From: Bacteroidales bacterium | GTDB lineage: Bacteria; Bacteroidota; Bacteroidia; Bacteroidales; UBA12077 | DNA: 64,000 nucleotides | Direction of reading: 5' to 3' | NCBI GenBank assembly: GCA_003446015.1 | Contig: DMBU01000060.1 | Span: forward strand, 16,676-80,675 | In this document: one piece after another, positions 25,413 through 34,955 of the stretch | Position numbering within the stretch: position 1 is the first letter of the stretch | Layout of the letters: every line of letters starts with the position of its first letter | The notes under the pieces: model-generated | Database searches by the model: none | Told to the model about the DNA's origin: nothing | Seen by the model: the letters and a program-made list of their open reading frames with translations, nothing else | Program-made: the position numbers and the translations under genes

Positions 25413-27319
25413 CCCTCAATATTCCAGGTAAGTAAATCTTGTTTGTCTTTAATAATCTTATCATTATCCAATAACCATTGAATTACCTTAAGGTTCTTTT
25501 CTGTATTTTTCCCCGTTTTCGATACTAAATCATCTATTGAAACTAAATTGTATAGAAGTTTTTCTTTTAGTTCATCTAAAATTAAATCAAATTCATATTT
25601 GCTTAAATCTAACTCGTTTCTTCTGGTACAAACATCGCATTGTCCGCAACGATCAGGATTTTTGTCACCAAAATAGTTTAAAAGAATCTGACTACGGCAT
25701 TTATTACTTGAAGAGGCATAATGAAGCATGGCATCAATTCTCTCAATGTATCTGCTTTTCCTAAACTCATAGTTCTCTTTTGAGATATATAGAGATTTTT
25801 CGTCTAATCTTTCTTCAGTAAAAACAATAAACGGATTTTTCTTTTTAGGAATGTAATTTAAAATTCCCATTGAATCTAAGTTGTTTAAATACTTAAAAAC
25901 AACTTCAATATCAACATTCGCTTTTTTAGCAAGGGAACTTTCGTCAATATTAACATAATCAGAAAATAAACCAGTATACGATCGTAAAACCAGCTTTATG
26001 AATCCATCGAATTTAGCATTAGCAATTTGAAATTTATACAAATCATCTCTTTCAACCAGAAAGTGAAGCTTCGACATGCTAAATAGCTCATCTGTAAGTT
26101 CAATATAACCTTCACGTTGAAGGAATTTTAAACTACTATAAATGGTCATTATGTTAAAATTATAGTTCTTGGCAAAATCAGAGATAATAAAATCAAAAGA
26201 CATATGTTTTCCCCCGCCATATGGAACCTGAAAATAGTTACCCAGAGCCTGATATAAAGCTTTTATCTCAGTTATTTCAGGAAAATTTCTCAGAACTCTT
26301 TGTTCTGCTTTAACCTTATCAGCATTATTATATAATAAAACGGCTACTGCTTTTTTCTCATCTCTGCCACCACGACCAGCTTCCTGAAAATAGGATTCAA
26401 TGCTATCGGGTAAATCCAGGTGAATTACAAAACGAACATCAGATTTGTCGATTCCCATACCAAATGCATTTGTTGAAACCATTACCCTGGTTTTTCCAAC
26501 TTTCCATTCATTTTGTTTTGTACTTCTTGTTTCATGGTTTAAACCGGCATGATAATAATCGGCAGATATTTTATTTTTTTGAAGAAACAGAGCAGTCTCC
26601 TTAGTAGTTTTTCTATTACGTACATAAATAATTCCACTCCCTTTTACTTTATTAATGGTTTCGATCAGGTAACTCAATTTATCATCAATCTCACGAACCA
26701 GGTAAACAATATTTTTACGCTCAAAACTTTTTCGAAAAACATTTTTTTCTTTAAATTCCAGCTTTTCCTGAATGTCATCAACAACTTTAGGTATTGCGGT
26801 TGCGGTTAGGGCCAAAAAAGGAACATCAGGAATTAATTCTCGCAATTCCGAAATTTGTAAATACGAAGGTCTGAAATCATATCCCCATTCCGAAATACAA
26901 TGTGCTTCATCAATGGCAATTAGATTCACTTTCATATGTTTTGCTCTGATTTTAAAAATCTCAGTTGAGATTCTCTCAGGTGATATATAAAGAAATTTAA
27001 CATCCCCATAAATACAATTATCAAGTGCAATTTCAATCTCATTTCTTGTCATTCCGGAAAAGATAGCAACTGCTTTTATATCTCGTTTAAGAAGATTTTC
27101 AACCTGATCTTTCATTAAAGCAATTAATGGAGTAATTACAATACAAATTCCTTCTTTCGACATTGAAGGCACCTGAAAGGTTATTGATTTACCTCCTCCT
27201 GTAGGCATCAAGGCAAGCGTATCTTTCCCTTCCATTACAGAACGGATAATATCCTCCTGTAAAGGCCTGAACTTTGAGTAACCCCAGTATTTTATTAATA
27301 TTTGCTCGTATCGGTTCAT
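25409..27319 (-). CDS. recQ: ATP-dependent DNA helicase RecQ (short type)
   Basis: A 636-residue SF2 helicase that unwinds 3'-tailed DNA during recombination repair. Motif I GGGKS (41-45), DEAH box (137-140), the RecQ-specific AIDEAHCISEWGYDFRPSY and the motif VI region GRGGRDEKKA are intact. After the helicase core comes a winged-helix-like region (about 340-500), and only then a four-cysteine zinc cluster NKCRSQILLNYFGDK..CGQCDVCTRR (about 540-575), so the zinc module follows the winged helix rather than preceding it as in E. coli RecQ. There is no HRDC domain; instead a short helical tail ends the protein. A promoter-like box lies 17 bases upstream. Confidence 0.9.
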   Translation of the reverse strand: MNRYEQILIKYWGYSKFRPLQEDIIRSVMEGKDTLALMPTGGGKSITFQVPSMSKEGICIVITPLIALMKDQVENLLKRDIKAVAIFSGMTRNEIEIALDNCIYGDVKFLYISPERISTEIFKIRAKHMKVNLIAIDEAHCISEWGYDFRPSYLQISELRELIPDVPFLALTATAIPKVVDDIQEKLEFKEKNVFRKSFERKNIVYLVREIDDKLSYLIETINKVKGSGIIYVRNRKTTKETALFLQKNKISADYYHAGLNHETRSTKQNEWKVGKTRVMVSTNAFGMGIDKSDVRFVIHLDLPDSIESYFQEAGRGGRDEKKAVAVLLYNNADKVKAEQRVLRNFPEITEIKALYQALGNYFQVPYGGGKHMSFDFIISDFAKNYNFNIMTIYSSLKFLQREGYIELTDELFSMSKLHFLVERDDLYKFQIANAKFDGFIKLVLRSYTGLFSDYVNIDESSLAKKANVDIEVVFKYLNNLDSMGILNYIPKKKNPFIVFTEERLDEKSLYISKENYEFRKSRYIERIDAMLHYASSSNKCRSQILLNYFGDKNPDRCGQCDVCTRRNELDLSKYEFDLILDELKEKLLYNLVSIDDLVSKTGKNTEKNLKVIQWLLDNDKIIKDKQDLLTWNIEG

Positions 27320-27335
27320 TCGTTAACGGAAGATA

Positions 27336-27343
27336 CAAAATTA
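27336..27343 (-). promoter_or_regulatory. Putative -7 box for recQ
   Basis: The minus strand reads TAATTTTG, an exact TAnnTTTG match, 16 bases upstream of the start codon. Confidence 0.4.
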
Positions 27344-27466
27344 TTTTTGAACATTAAAAAATGTTAAAAAAATCAAATGTATCGATATTATGAGATTTTC
27401 ACCTGATATTACGCTAATTTTTTGTAATTTGGCACAATTTTAAAATCCACAAAAACCTTAAATAAA

Positions 27467-28942
27467 ATGTCATTTTTACAGGATAAAGTAGTATTAGAAG
27501 GACTTACATTTGATGACGTATTGTTAGTGCCTCAGTATTCGGAAGTTTTACCACGCGATGTGGATGTTTCAACTTATTTCTCGAAGAATATTAAACTTAA
27601 TATTCCAATCGTATCGGCAGCAATGGACACCGTTACCGAAGCGCATTTGGCAATTGCTATTGCACGTGCAGGTGGTATTGGAGTAATTCATAAGAACATG
27701 AGTATCGAGGAGCAGGCTAAGCAGGTAAAATCTGTTAAGCGTGCTGAAAGTGGAATGATTTACGATCCGATTACAATTAAAAAGGATAATTCTGTCTCCG
27801 ATGCTTTAAATTTAATGAAAGAATATAAAATTGGGGGAATTCCTGTAGTAGATGATAATAATGTATTGATTGGTATTGTTACCAACCGTGATTTACGCTT
27901 TGAGGTTCATTTGGATAAAAAGATTCATCAAGTAATGACATCAGAGAATATTATTACTACTCATAAATCAACCGATTTAGAAAAAGCAACAGAAATTTTA
28001 AAATGTCATAAAATTGAGAAATTGCCAGTTGTTGATGATGATCATAAATTAATTGGCTTACTAACTTATAAAGATATTACTAAAGTTAAAGATAATCCAA
28101 CAGCTTGTAAAGATTCAAAAGGTCGTTTACGTGTAGCCGCAGGAGTTGGCGTAACTGCTGATACTTTACAAAGAGTAGATGCGCTTGTTCAGGTTGGTGT
28201 TGATGCAATCGTTATTGATACTGCACACGGCCATTCAAAAGGTGTTATGGATATGCTTAAAGCTGTTAAGAAACAATTTAAGGGAATTGATGTTGTGGTT
28301 GGGAATATTGGTACTGGTGAGGCTGCCAAGGCTTTAGTTGAAGCTGGTGCTGATGCAGTAAAAGTAGGAATTGGACCCGGCTCAATATGTACAACAAGGG
28401 TTATAGCCGGGGTTGGATTACCACAATTGACAGCAATATATGAAGTTGCTAAAGCTATTAAAGGATCAGGAGTTCCTGTTATTGGCGATGGTGGCCTAAG
28501 ATATTCTGGTGATATTGTAAAGGCAATTGCTGCTGGTGCAAATACGGTTATGGCAGGTTCATTATTTGCTGGTACTGAAGAATCTCCTGGTGAAACGATT
28601 ATTTATAATGGACGAAAATTCAAGTCGTATCGTGGTATGGGATCAATAGAAGCGATGCAACAGGGATCAAAAGACAGATATTTTCAGGATGTTGAAGATG
28701 ATATTAGTAAACTTGTTCCGGAAGGAATAGCTGCCCGGGTTCCATTTAAAGGCAGCTTGTCGGAAGTAATTTATCAGTTGGTTGGTGGACTGAGAGCAGG
28801 TATGGGTTATTGTGGTGCAGCCAATATTGAAACTTTAATGAGTGCAAAATTTGTAAGAATTACAAACGCGGGGGTAGCCGAGAGCCATCCTCATGATGTT
28901 GCAATTACTCGTGAAGCTCCAAATTATAGTCGTCAGTTTTAA
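27467..28942 (+). CDS. guaB: Inosine-5'-monophosphate dehydrogenase
   Basis: A 491-residue cytosolic enzyme that oxidises IMP to XMP, the first committed step to GMP. The TIM-barrel core starts with GLTFDDVLLVPQYSEVLPRDVDVST, two CBS domains are inserted (about residues 95-205), and the active-site loop GIGPGSICTTRVIAGVG carries Cys308. The nucleotide-binding stretch GDGGLRYSGDIVKA and the mobile flap YRGMGS are present. Length is typical. It precedes the PPIase genes by 33 bases on the same strand, so read-through is likely, although the functions are unrelated. Confidence 0.97.
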   Translation: MSFLQDKVVLEGLTFDDVLLVPQYSEVLPRDVDVSTYFSKNIKLNIPIVSAAMDTVTEAHLAIAIARAGGIGVIHKNMSIEEQAKQVKSVKRAESGMIYDPITIKKDNSVSDALNLMKEYKIGGIPVVDDNNVLIGIVTNRDLRFEVHLDKKIHQVMTSENIITTHKSTDLEKATEILKCHKIEKLPVVDDDHKLIGLLTYKDITKVKDNPTACKDSKGRLRVAAGVGVTADTLQRVDALVQVGVDAIVIDTAHGHSKGVMDMLKAVKKQFKGIDVVVGNIGTGEAAKALVEAGADAVKVGIGPGSICTTRVIAGVGLPQLTAIYEVAKAIKGSGVPVIGDGGLRYSGDIVKAIAAGANTVMAGSLFAGTEESPGETIIYNGRKFKSYRGMGSIEAMQQGSKDRYFQDVEDDISKLVPEGIAARVPFKGSLSEVIYQLVGGLRAGMGYCGAANIETLMSAKFVRITNAGVAESHPHDVAITREAPNYSRQF

Positions 28943-28975
28943 TTAATTTAACTATTTGATTAAACCTTTAAGTTC

Positions 28976-30913
28976 ATGAAAAGATTAAGTTTGTTTATTT
29001 GCTTTGTTTTAATGCTTTCCAATGTTTTTTCACAAAAGTCCAATGATGAAGTATTATTGCATATTGAGAATCAGAAAATTACAAAAGAAGAATTTCAGCG
29101 AATTTATGATAAAAATAAAATAAATATGTCAACAGGTGAAATTACTCCTGTTGATGAATATTTGGAACTTTTTATCAATTTTAAACTAAAGGTTTATGAA
29201 GCAGAAAAACTAGGCTTTGATACAACGAAATCCTTTATAAATGAATTTGAAGGATATAGAAAGCAATTAGCGAGTCCTTATCTGGTAGATGAAGAAGCCA
29301 ATAAAAAGATAATTAAAGAAGCTTATGAAAGAATGCAATTGGAAGTAAGAGCCAGTCATATTCTTATTAAGCTTGCACTGGATGCCTTACCAGTAGACAC
29401 ACTTGCCGCTTACGAAAAAGCAATGGATATTCGAAGAAGAATATTGAAAGGAGAATCATTCGAAAGTGTTGCAAAAGGAAGTTCAGATGATCCTTCAGTT
29501 AAGAATAATGGAGGTGATTTAGGTTATTTTACTGTTTTTCAGATGATATATCCTTTTGAAAATGCAATTTACAACTCTAAAATCGGAGAAGTAACAAAAC
29601 CAGTAAGAACCCGATTTGGATATCATATTATTAAAGTAACTGATAAAAGAAAAGCAAGAGGAGAGGTTAAGGTAGCTCATATAATGTTAACAGTGCCTCG
29701 GGGAACTACTTCTGAAATTGAAAAACAAAAAAGACAATTATGCAATGAGTTATACCACAGAGCGATGCGGGGTGAAGATTTTTCTGAACTGGCAAAAGAA
29801 TTTTCTGACGATAAGGGATCTGCAAGAAATGGAGGTGAGTTACCTTGGTTTGGATCAGGAAGAATGGTTGAAGAATTTGAAAAAGCATCCTTTGACTTAA
29901 AAACTAACGGCGAGATTTCACAACCTGTTCGTACAGGTTTTGGTTGGCACATAATAAAAAGAATAGATCGTAAAGATATCCCTCCTTTTGAGGAGGCTGT
30001 TGATGAAATTGTCAGAAAAATAAATAAAGACCAAAGATCTGAAGTTGCTCTTAAATCATTAGTAAATAAATTAAAAAGTGAATATAATTTTAAAGAAGAA
30101 ACAGATAATTTGCCTGTGACATACGATACCATAGAAAATGTTTATGTATTAAAACAGGTATATTTATTGGATAATGCCAACTTAAATAAGACCTTGTTTA
30201 CTTTTTTGGATAAAAAATATTTAGAAAAGGATTTTGCCTTATACGTTGAGAATAATAGAGGAAACAAAGACCTTAAACCTTATAACTATAAAATGTTATA
30301 TGACGAATTTGTAGAAGAAAAGATCCTTGAGTTTGAAGAATCAAGATTACCAGAAAAATATCCTGATTATAAATATTTACTTAAGGAGTACCATGATGGA
30401 ATGTTACTTTTTGAAATAACTGACCAGAAAATATGGTCAAAAGCAGTTGCAGACTCAATTGGTCTTCAAAAATTTTATAACGATCATAAAAAAGATTATA
30501 AATGGGACGAAAGATGGAAAGGATCTGTATATTATTGTTCAAACGAAAACACATATAAGGCCGTTTCAAACATAATTGGAAAAAGAAGTTTTGGTAGAAA
30601 AATCACAAACGATGATCTTTTAAAACAATTTAATACAAATGAAGAAGTTTTAAAAATTGAAACAGGAACCTTTGAGCAAGGTAAAAATGAAGCAGTCGAT
30701 TATTTTGTTTGGAATAAAGAAGAAAGTGGTATTAACAAACAATATATCTTGATTAATGGAGATAAAATCTCCTCTGAGGTAAAAAAGTTTAATGAATGTA
30801 AAGGATTGGTTATCTCAGATTATCAGGATTATTTAAATGAAGAATGGATAAAAAGTTTGCGCGAGCAATACAATATAAAAGTAAATAGTGCAGTTTTATC
30901 ATCTGTAAAATAA
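28976..30913 (+). CDS. Periplasmic peptidyl-prolyl isomerase with two rotamase domains
   Basis: A 645-residue secreted protein with a signal peptide (MKRLSLFICFVLMLSNVFSQ). A SurA-like helical N-terminal region is followed by two parvulin (PpiC) domains: about 120-222 (VRASHILIKL, NNGGDLGYF, FGYHIIKV) and about 228-332 (VKVAHIMLTV, RNGGELPWF, FGWHIIKR). The C-terminal 300 residues have no recognised domain and are rich in Lys and Glu. Such proteins escort outer-membrane proteins through the periplasm. It is the first of three adjacent chaperone-like genes, with a 6-base gap to the next, and ends in KVNSAVLSSVK. Confidence 0.9.
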   Translation: MKRLSLFICFVLMLSNVFSQKSNDEVLLHIENQKITKEEFQRIYDKNKINMSTGEITPVDEYLELFINFKLKVYEAEKLGFDTTKSFINEFEGYRKQLASPYLVDEEANKKIIKEAYERMQLEVRASHILIKLALDALPVDTLAAYEKAMDIRRRILKGESFESVAKGSSDDPSVKNNGGDLGYFTVFQMIYPFENAIYNSKIGEVTKPVRTRFGYHIIKVTDKRKARGEVKVAHIMLTVPRGTTSEIEKQKRQLCNELYHRAMRGEDFSELAKEFSDDKGSARNGGELPWFGSGRMVEEFEKASFDLKTNGEISQPVRTGFGWHIIKRIDRKDIPPFEEAVDEIVRKINKDQRSEVALKSLVNKLKSEYNFKEETDNLPVTYDTIENVYVLKQVYLLDNANLNKTLFTFLDKKYLEKDFALYVENNRGNKDLKPYNYKMLYDEFVEEKILEFEESRLPEKYPDYKYLLKEYHDGMLLFEITDQKIWSKAVADSIGLQKFYNDHKKDYKWDERWKGSVYYCSNENTYKAVSNIIGKRSFGRKITNDDLLKQFNTNEEVLKIETGTFEQGKNEAVDYFVWNKEESGINKQYILINGDKISSEVKKFNECKGLVISDYQDYLNEEWIKSLREQYNIKVNSAVLSSVK

Positions 30914-30919
30914 ACTGAT

Positions 30920-31768
30920 ATGATGAACTTTAAAGGAACACTTCTAATTGTTATACTAATTTTTGCATTATCATGTAAAAACAAATCTGTTGTTGAAGAA
31001 AAACCTTTGGCAAGAGTTCATAATAAATTTTTATACAAATCAGAAATGAAGAGTTTATTTAATTCAACCATTTCAAAAGAAGATAGTATTGTAGTTGCAA
31101 GAAATTATATTAATGACTGGATTAAGAAACAATTATTGGTACAAAAGGCTGAATTAAATCTAAACGAAGAAAGTAAGGATATTGAAAAACAGATTGAGGA
31201 TTATCGTTCTTCACTCCTAATTTTTAAATATAAACAAGAGCTAATAAAACAAAAACTTGATACAGTAATAACAAGTGAAGAAATTGAAAATTATTATAAT
31301 GAATATTCAGGAAATTTTATTCTGAATTTTAATATTGTAAAGGCTCTTTATCTGAAAATCTCAAAAGAAGCGCCTGGAATAGATAAAATTAAGCGTTGGT
31401 ATAAGTCAACAGATGCTGAAGACTTATCGAGGTTAGAAGATTACTGCTACCAATATGCTACAAAATATGATGATTTTAATAATAGCTGGATCCCATTTAA
31501 TAATTTATTAATTGAAATTCCTACAAATATCGGCGATCAGGAAAGATACTTAAAATACAATACCTATATTGAGACTGAAGATGACTTGTATTATTATTTT
31601 GTAAAAATTAATGAGTTCAGTCTGAAAAGTACAATTCAACCTTTAGAATATGCTAAATCGAAGATTAAAAGCATTTTATTAAATAAGAGGAAGTTTACAT
31701 TTCTTGAAGAACTTGAAAATTCAGTTTATAATGACGCATTAAATCATAACGAATTTGTAATTTATTAA
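30920..31768 (+). CDS. Lipoprotein related to SurA-type chaperones, without a rotamase domain
   Basis: A 282-residue lipoprotein with lipobox IFALSC and Cys19 as lipidated residue (numbering from ATG 30920; a second ATG follows at 30923). The start of the mature region (PLARVHNKFLYKSEMKSLF and the helical NDWIKKQLLVQKAELNL) resembles the N-terminal substrate-binding segment of SurA/PpiC chaperones, but the typical parvulin motifs (HILI, GGELG, FGYHII) are absent. It lies between two PPIase genes with 6- and 11-base gaps, so it probably assists the same envelope-assembly process. Function is inferred from context. Confidence 0.72.
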   Translation: MMNFKGTLLIVILIFALSCKNKSVVEEKPLARVHNKFLYKSEMKSLFNSTISKEDSIVVARNYINDWIKKQLLVQKAELNLNEESKDIEKQIEDYRSSLLIFKYKQELIKQKLDTVITSEEIENYYNEYSGNFILNFNIVKALYLKISKEAPGIDKIKRWYKSTDAEDLSRLEDYCYQYATKYDDFNNSWIPFNNLLIEIPTNIGDQERYLKYNTYIETEDDLYYYFVKINEFSLKSTIQPLEYAKSKIKSILLNKRKFTFLEELENSVYNDALNHNEFVIY

Positions 31769-31779
31769 ATAAATAAAAC

Positions 31780-33138
31780 ATGAAAATTAACTTTTCTAAA
31801 AAGACACTTTTAATTCTGCTTCTTATTTTATCAGTTAAAATTGCCGGCAGTCAGGAAAAAATAATGATCGATAGAGTCGTTGCAACTGTTGGAGATAAAA
31901 TAATTTTGCAATCAGATATTGAAAATCAGGTTATACAAATTGTTACACAAGGATATCCCGCATCTGAAAATATGGATTGCGAAGTATTAAATCAATTATT
32001 AACTCAAAAATTATTACTAACTCAGGCCGAATTGGATAGTATCCAGGTTGGTGCTGGCAGGGTTGAGTCTGAGCTGGAACGAAGATTGATGTATTTTATA
32101 AGACAAGTTGGTTCTGAAAAGAAACTTGAAGAATTCTATAACAAATCAATAATTGAGATTAAAGAAGATTTTAGACCTCTAATTGAAGAACAACTGAAAA
32201 CTCAAATGATGCAGAGTAATCTCGTATCGGAGATTGATATCTCACCTCGTGCGGTTCAGAAATTTTATAAGGATCAGCCTGATGATAGTATCCCAATGAT
32301 TAATACTCAATATGAAATTAATCAGATTTTAATTTATCCCTCTCAGAATGAAGAAGCAAAAAATGAAGCTAGAGAAAAACTGCTAAGTTTACGACAAAGA
32401 ATTATTGATGGTGAAAGGTTCTCAACACTGGCTGTTTTGTATTCAGAAGATCCCGGATCTGCCAGACGTGGAGGAGAACTTGGGTTTAGATCAAAAGATG
32501 AATTGGATCCTGAATTTGCAAAAGCCGCATTTAAACTAAGCGATGATGGTGGCATTTCCAGGATCGTTGAATCTGAATATGGATTTCATATAATCCAATT
32601 AATTGCCAGAGAAAGTAATCAGGTTAATGTTCGTCATATTTTAGTAATTCCAAAAGTTGATATTGAACAAAAAGTAGCAACTAAAAATAAACTTGACAGC
32701 ATTACAAATCTTATAAAACTTGACAGTTTAACTTTCGCAAAAGCTGCTCTTAAATTCTCGGAAGATGAGCAATCAAGACTTAACGAAGGATTAATGGTAA
32801 ATCCAATGAATGCTTCAACACGATTTGCCTTAGATGAATTACCTTCAAACGAATATAGTGTTATCAAAGATCTTAAAATAGGTGAAATTTCCCAGCCTTT
32901 TGAGTCGAGAGATGAAAATGGTAAAATCGCATATAAAATTGTAAAAATTAAAAAACAGATCGAGGCACACAGAGCAAACTTAAAAGATGATTATGAACTA
33001 ATCGAACAAATGGCTCTCATGGAAAAACAAATGGAAGTGGTTGATAAATGGATTGAGGAGAAGAAAAAGAAAACCTATATTCATATTGATGATTCAGCAT
33101 TAAAATGTGAGTTTCTAAAAAACGGATGGATTAAATAA
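31780..33138 (+). CDS. SurA-like periplasmic chaperone/peptidyl-prolyl isomerase
   Basis: A 452-residue secreted protein with a signal peptide (about 24 residues, ending near VKIAGS) and the SurA layout: a helical N-terminal domain opening with MIDRVVATVGDKIILQSDIENQ, two parvulin domains (about 170-272 with GGELGFRSKDEL and YGFHIIQLI; about 278-390 with VNVRHILVIP), and a C-terminal helix. The second domain is more divergent: it lacks the usual GGELG (it reads RLNEGLMV). It should bind unfolded outer-membrane proteins. It is followed after 19 bases by the OstA-like gene, which fits an envelope-biogenesis operon. Confidence 0.92.
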   Translation: MKINFSKKTLLILLLILSVKIAGSQEKIMIDRVVATVGDKIILQSDIENQVIQIVTQGYPASENMDCEVLNQLLTQKLLLTQAELDSIQVGAGRVESELERRLMYFIRQVGSEKKLEEFYNKSIIEIKEDFRPLIEEQLKTQMMQSNLVSEIDISPRAVQKFYKDQPDDSIPMINTQYEINQILIYPSQNEEAKNEAREKLLSLRQRIIDGERFSTLAVLYSEDPGSARRGGELGFRSKDELDPEFAKAAFKLSDDGGISRIVESEYGFHIIQLIARESNQVNVRHILVIPKVDIEQKVATKNKLDSITNLIKLDSLTFAKAALKFSEDEQSRLNEGLMVNPMNASTRFALDELPSNEYSVIKDLKIGEISQPFESRDENGKIAYKIVKIKKQIEAHRANLKDDYELIEQMALMEKQMEVVDKWIEEKKKKTYIHIDDSALKCEFLKNGWIK

Positions 33139-33157
33139 ACAGGATTAACGTGATTTA

Positions 33158-34666
33158 ATGAACAAATTTCGATTTTATATACTCTTTCTGATTAATTTAT
33201 CTTTTGCATCGGTTATTTATGCTCAAAACAAAGAAAAAATAAATATTTTGAATTCAGATTTGTTTGTAGGAGGTAAAGGAGCTAACAGTGTAAGAAGATT
33301 TTTAGGCAATGTCGCTTTCGAACATAAAAATGCAACCATGTACTGTGATAGTGCCTATTTATACAGCAAACAAAATTTAATTTATGCGTATAGCAATGTT
33401 CATGTTAGCAGAGGTGATACTGTACATTTATATGGCGACTTTATGTTGTATAACGGAAATACTGATATTGGGAAATTCAGACATAATGTTCGATTAGAAA
33501 ACAAAGAAACTACTTTATATACAGACTCTCTCGATTTTAATAACGCTTTAAATATTGCCTATTATAATGTAGGTGGTAAGATAATAAATGAAGAAAATAC
33601 TTTAACCAGCATTATAGGTTATTATTATGCAAACGATGACATGTTCTTTTTTAAAGATAGTGTTGTTGCAACAACCCCTGATTATACAATGTATAGTGAT
33701 ACAATGGAATATTACACTGAGAAAAAAATAACATATTTTAAAGGGCCAACGAATATTTTAAGTGAGGAGGATCATTTGTATGCTGAAAACGGATGGTATA
33801 AAACCGAAGAAAAAAAGTTTCAATTTAATAAAAATGCATGGTATCAGAATAAAGAAAAAATCCTTAAAGGTGATAGTTTGTTTTATGATGAATTAAATGG
33901 AATTGGTATCGCAATTCAGAATATTGAAATGATTGATACCACCGAAAACATGATTCTAAAAGGAAATTATGCTTATTATACTAAAGAACCTGAAAGTTTT
34001 ATAATTACCGATAGTACTTTATTAATTCAGGTTTCAAATTATACTGATTCATTATTCTTGCATGCAGATTCAATTACTTCAAATTATGATTCAAGCGGAA
34101 CGTATAGAATCTTAAAAGCTTACCATAAGGTTAAGATTTTCAGATCCGATTTCCAGTCCAGGTGCGATTCTATGGTTTACAATTTTGAAGATTCAGTTAT
34201 AACAATGTATACCGACCCGATTATTTGGTCAGAAGGAAGTCAAATGACAGCAAAAAAGATAGAAATACATATTAAAGATGATAAGATTGACTTTTTTAAG
34301 CTGTTGAATACTGCATTTATTGTTTCTCAGAAAGACTCAGTTAGCTATGATCAGATAAGAGGTAAAGAAATGTTTGGATATATAAAAAATAATCAGTTAA
34401 GCCGAATTGATGTGTTTGGGAATGGACAAACAATTTATTTTACAATCGATGAAAAAGAAAATGAGATTGTTGGAGTAAATTTCGCTGAAAGCAGCGATCT
34501 GATTATATACTTAAATAAAGGTCAGTTAGGTAGAATTAAACTTATAAAACAACCCACAGGAACTTTATATCCCATAGGCGAACTTGAAGAAACAAAACTG
34601 AAAGATTTTAGATGGCTCGAAAGTTTAAGACCGAAATCAAAAAAGGATATATTCTTTTGGGAATAA
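33158..34666 (+). CDS. OstA-like (LptA/LptD N-terminal-like) protein
   Basis: A 502-residue secreted protein (signal peptide MNKFRFYILFLINLSFASVIYAQ) of the OstA-like family (PF13100-type). It consists of repeated beta-strand units typical of the beta-jellyroll of LptA, with recurrent pattern such as NATMYCDSAYLYSKQNLIYAYSNVHV and NKETTLYTDSLDFN, where an acidic Asp-Ser pair follows each strand. LptA-type proteins carry lipopolysaccharide across the periplasm. The gene comes directly after three periplasmic folding factors and ends in a bidirectional terminator. Substrate and partners are inferred from family and context. It is longer than LptA (about 185 residues) and lacks a barrel domain. 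Confidence 0.85.
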   Translation: MNKFRFYILFLINLSFASVIYAQNKEKINILNSDLFVGGKGANSVRRFLGNVAFEHKNATMYCDSAYLYSKQNLIYAYSNVHVSRGDTVHLYGDFMLYNGNTDIGKFRHNVRLENKETTLYTDSLDFNNALNIAYYNVGGKIINEENTLTSIIGYYYANDDMFFFKDSVVATTPDYTMYSDTMEYYTEKKITYFKGPTNILSEEDHLYAENGWYKTEEKKFQFNKNAWYQNKEKILKGDSLFYDELNGIGIAIQNIEMIDTTENMILKGNYAYYTKEPESFIITDSTLLIQVSNYTDSLFLHADSITSNYDSSGTYRILKAYHKVKIFRSDFQSRCDSMVYNFEDSVITMYTDPIIWSEGSQMTAKKIEIHIKDDKIDFFKLLNTAFIVSQKDSVSYDQIRGKEMFGYIKNNQLSRIDVFGNGQTIYFTIDEKENEIVGVNFAESSDLIIYLNKGQLGRIKLIKQPTGTLYPIGELEETKLKDFRWLESLRPKSKKDIFFWE

Positions 34667-34671
34667 AACGA

Positions 34672-34693
34672 AAAGGGACTTTTATGTCCCTTT
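34672..34693. terminator. Bidirectional terminator
   Basis: AAAGGGAC (34672-34679) pairs with GTCCCTTT (34686-34693) around a 6-nt loop, between the OstA-like gene and the convergent DUF2795 gene. Confidence 0.75.
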
Positions 34694-34699
34694 ATTATT

Positions 34700-34921
34700 T
34701 TAATATTCATCTTCGTTAAAAAAGAAATCGTCCTTACTTGGATAATCAGGCCAAATGTCCTCAATGCTTTCATAAATTTCGCCTTCATCTTCAATCTCTT
34801 GAAGGTTTTCGATTACTTCTAAAGGCGCACCTGAACGAATAGCATAATCTATAAGTTCCTCTTTAGTTGCTGGCCATGGTGCATCTTCTAATTTTGATGC
34901 TAGTTCTAGTGTCCAATACAT
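34700..34921 (-). CDS. DUF2795 family small acidic protein
   Basis: A 73-residue protein recognised as DUF2795 by DAPWPATKEELIDYAIRSGAPLEVIENLQEI. It is acidic, with a C-terminal tail rich in Asp, Glu and Phe (KDDFFFNEDEY). The family is small, widespread and poorly characterised. It is a real gene: it carries its own promoter-like box (34956-34963) and ends at a bidirectional terminator. A 19-base AT-rich palindrome lies just upstream of its start. The larger antisense frame on 34522-34794 is a shadow of it and of the OstA-like gene end. Confidence 0.85.
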   Translation of the reverse strand: MYWTLELASKLEDAPWPATKEELIDYAIRSGAPLEVIENLQEIEDEGEIYESIEDIWPDYPSKDDFFFNEDEY

Positions 34922-34922
34922 A

Positions 34923-34941
34923 TATAATTAATTTAATTATA
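34923..34941. repeat. AT-rich perfect palindrome upstream of the DUF2795 gene
   Basis: TATAATTAA-T-TTAATTATA is a perfect 9+1+9 palindrome one base upstream of the start codon, within the predicted leader. It may be an operator or chance in AT-rich DNA. Confidence 0.4.
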
Positions 34942-34955
34942 CCCTTAAAATTTTG

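Noticed and set aside
29677..30132. 151-codon minus-strand frame within the PPIase gene
   Set aside because: It lies wholly inside the 645-residue PPIase gene, which has clear domains on the plus strand; no family features on the minus strand.
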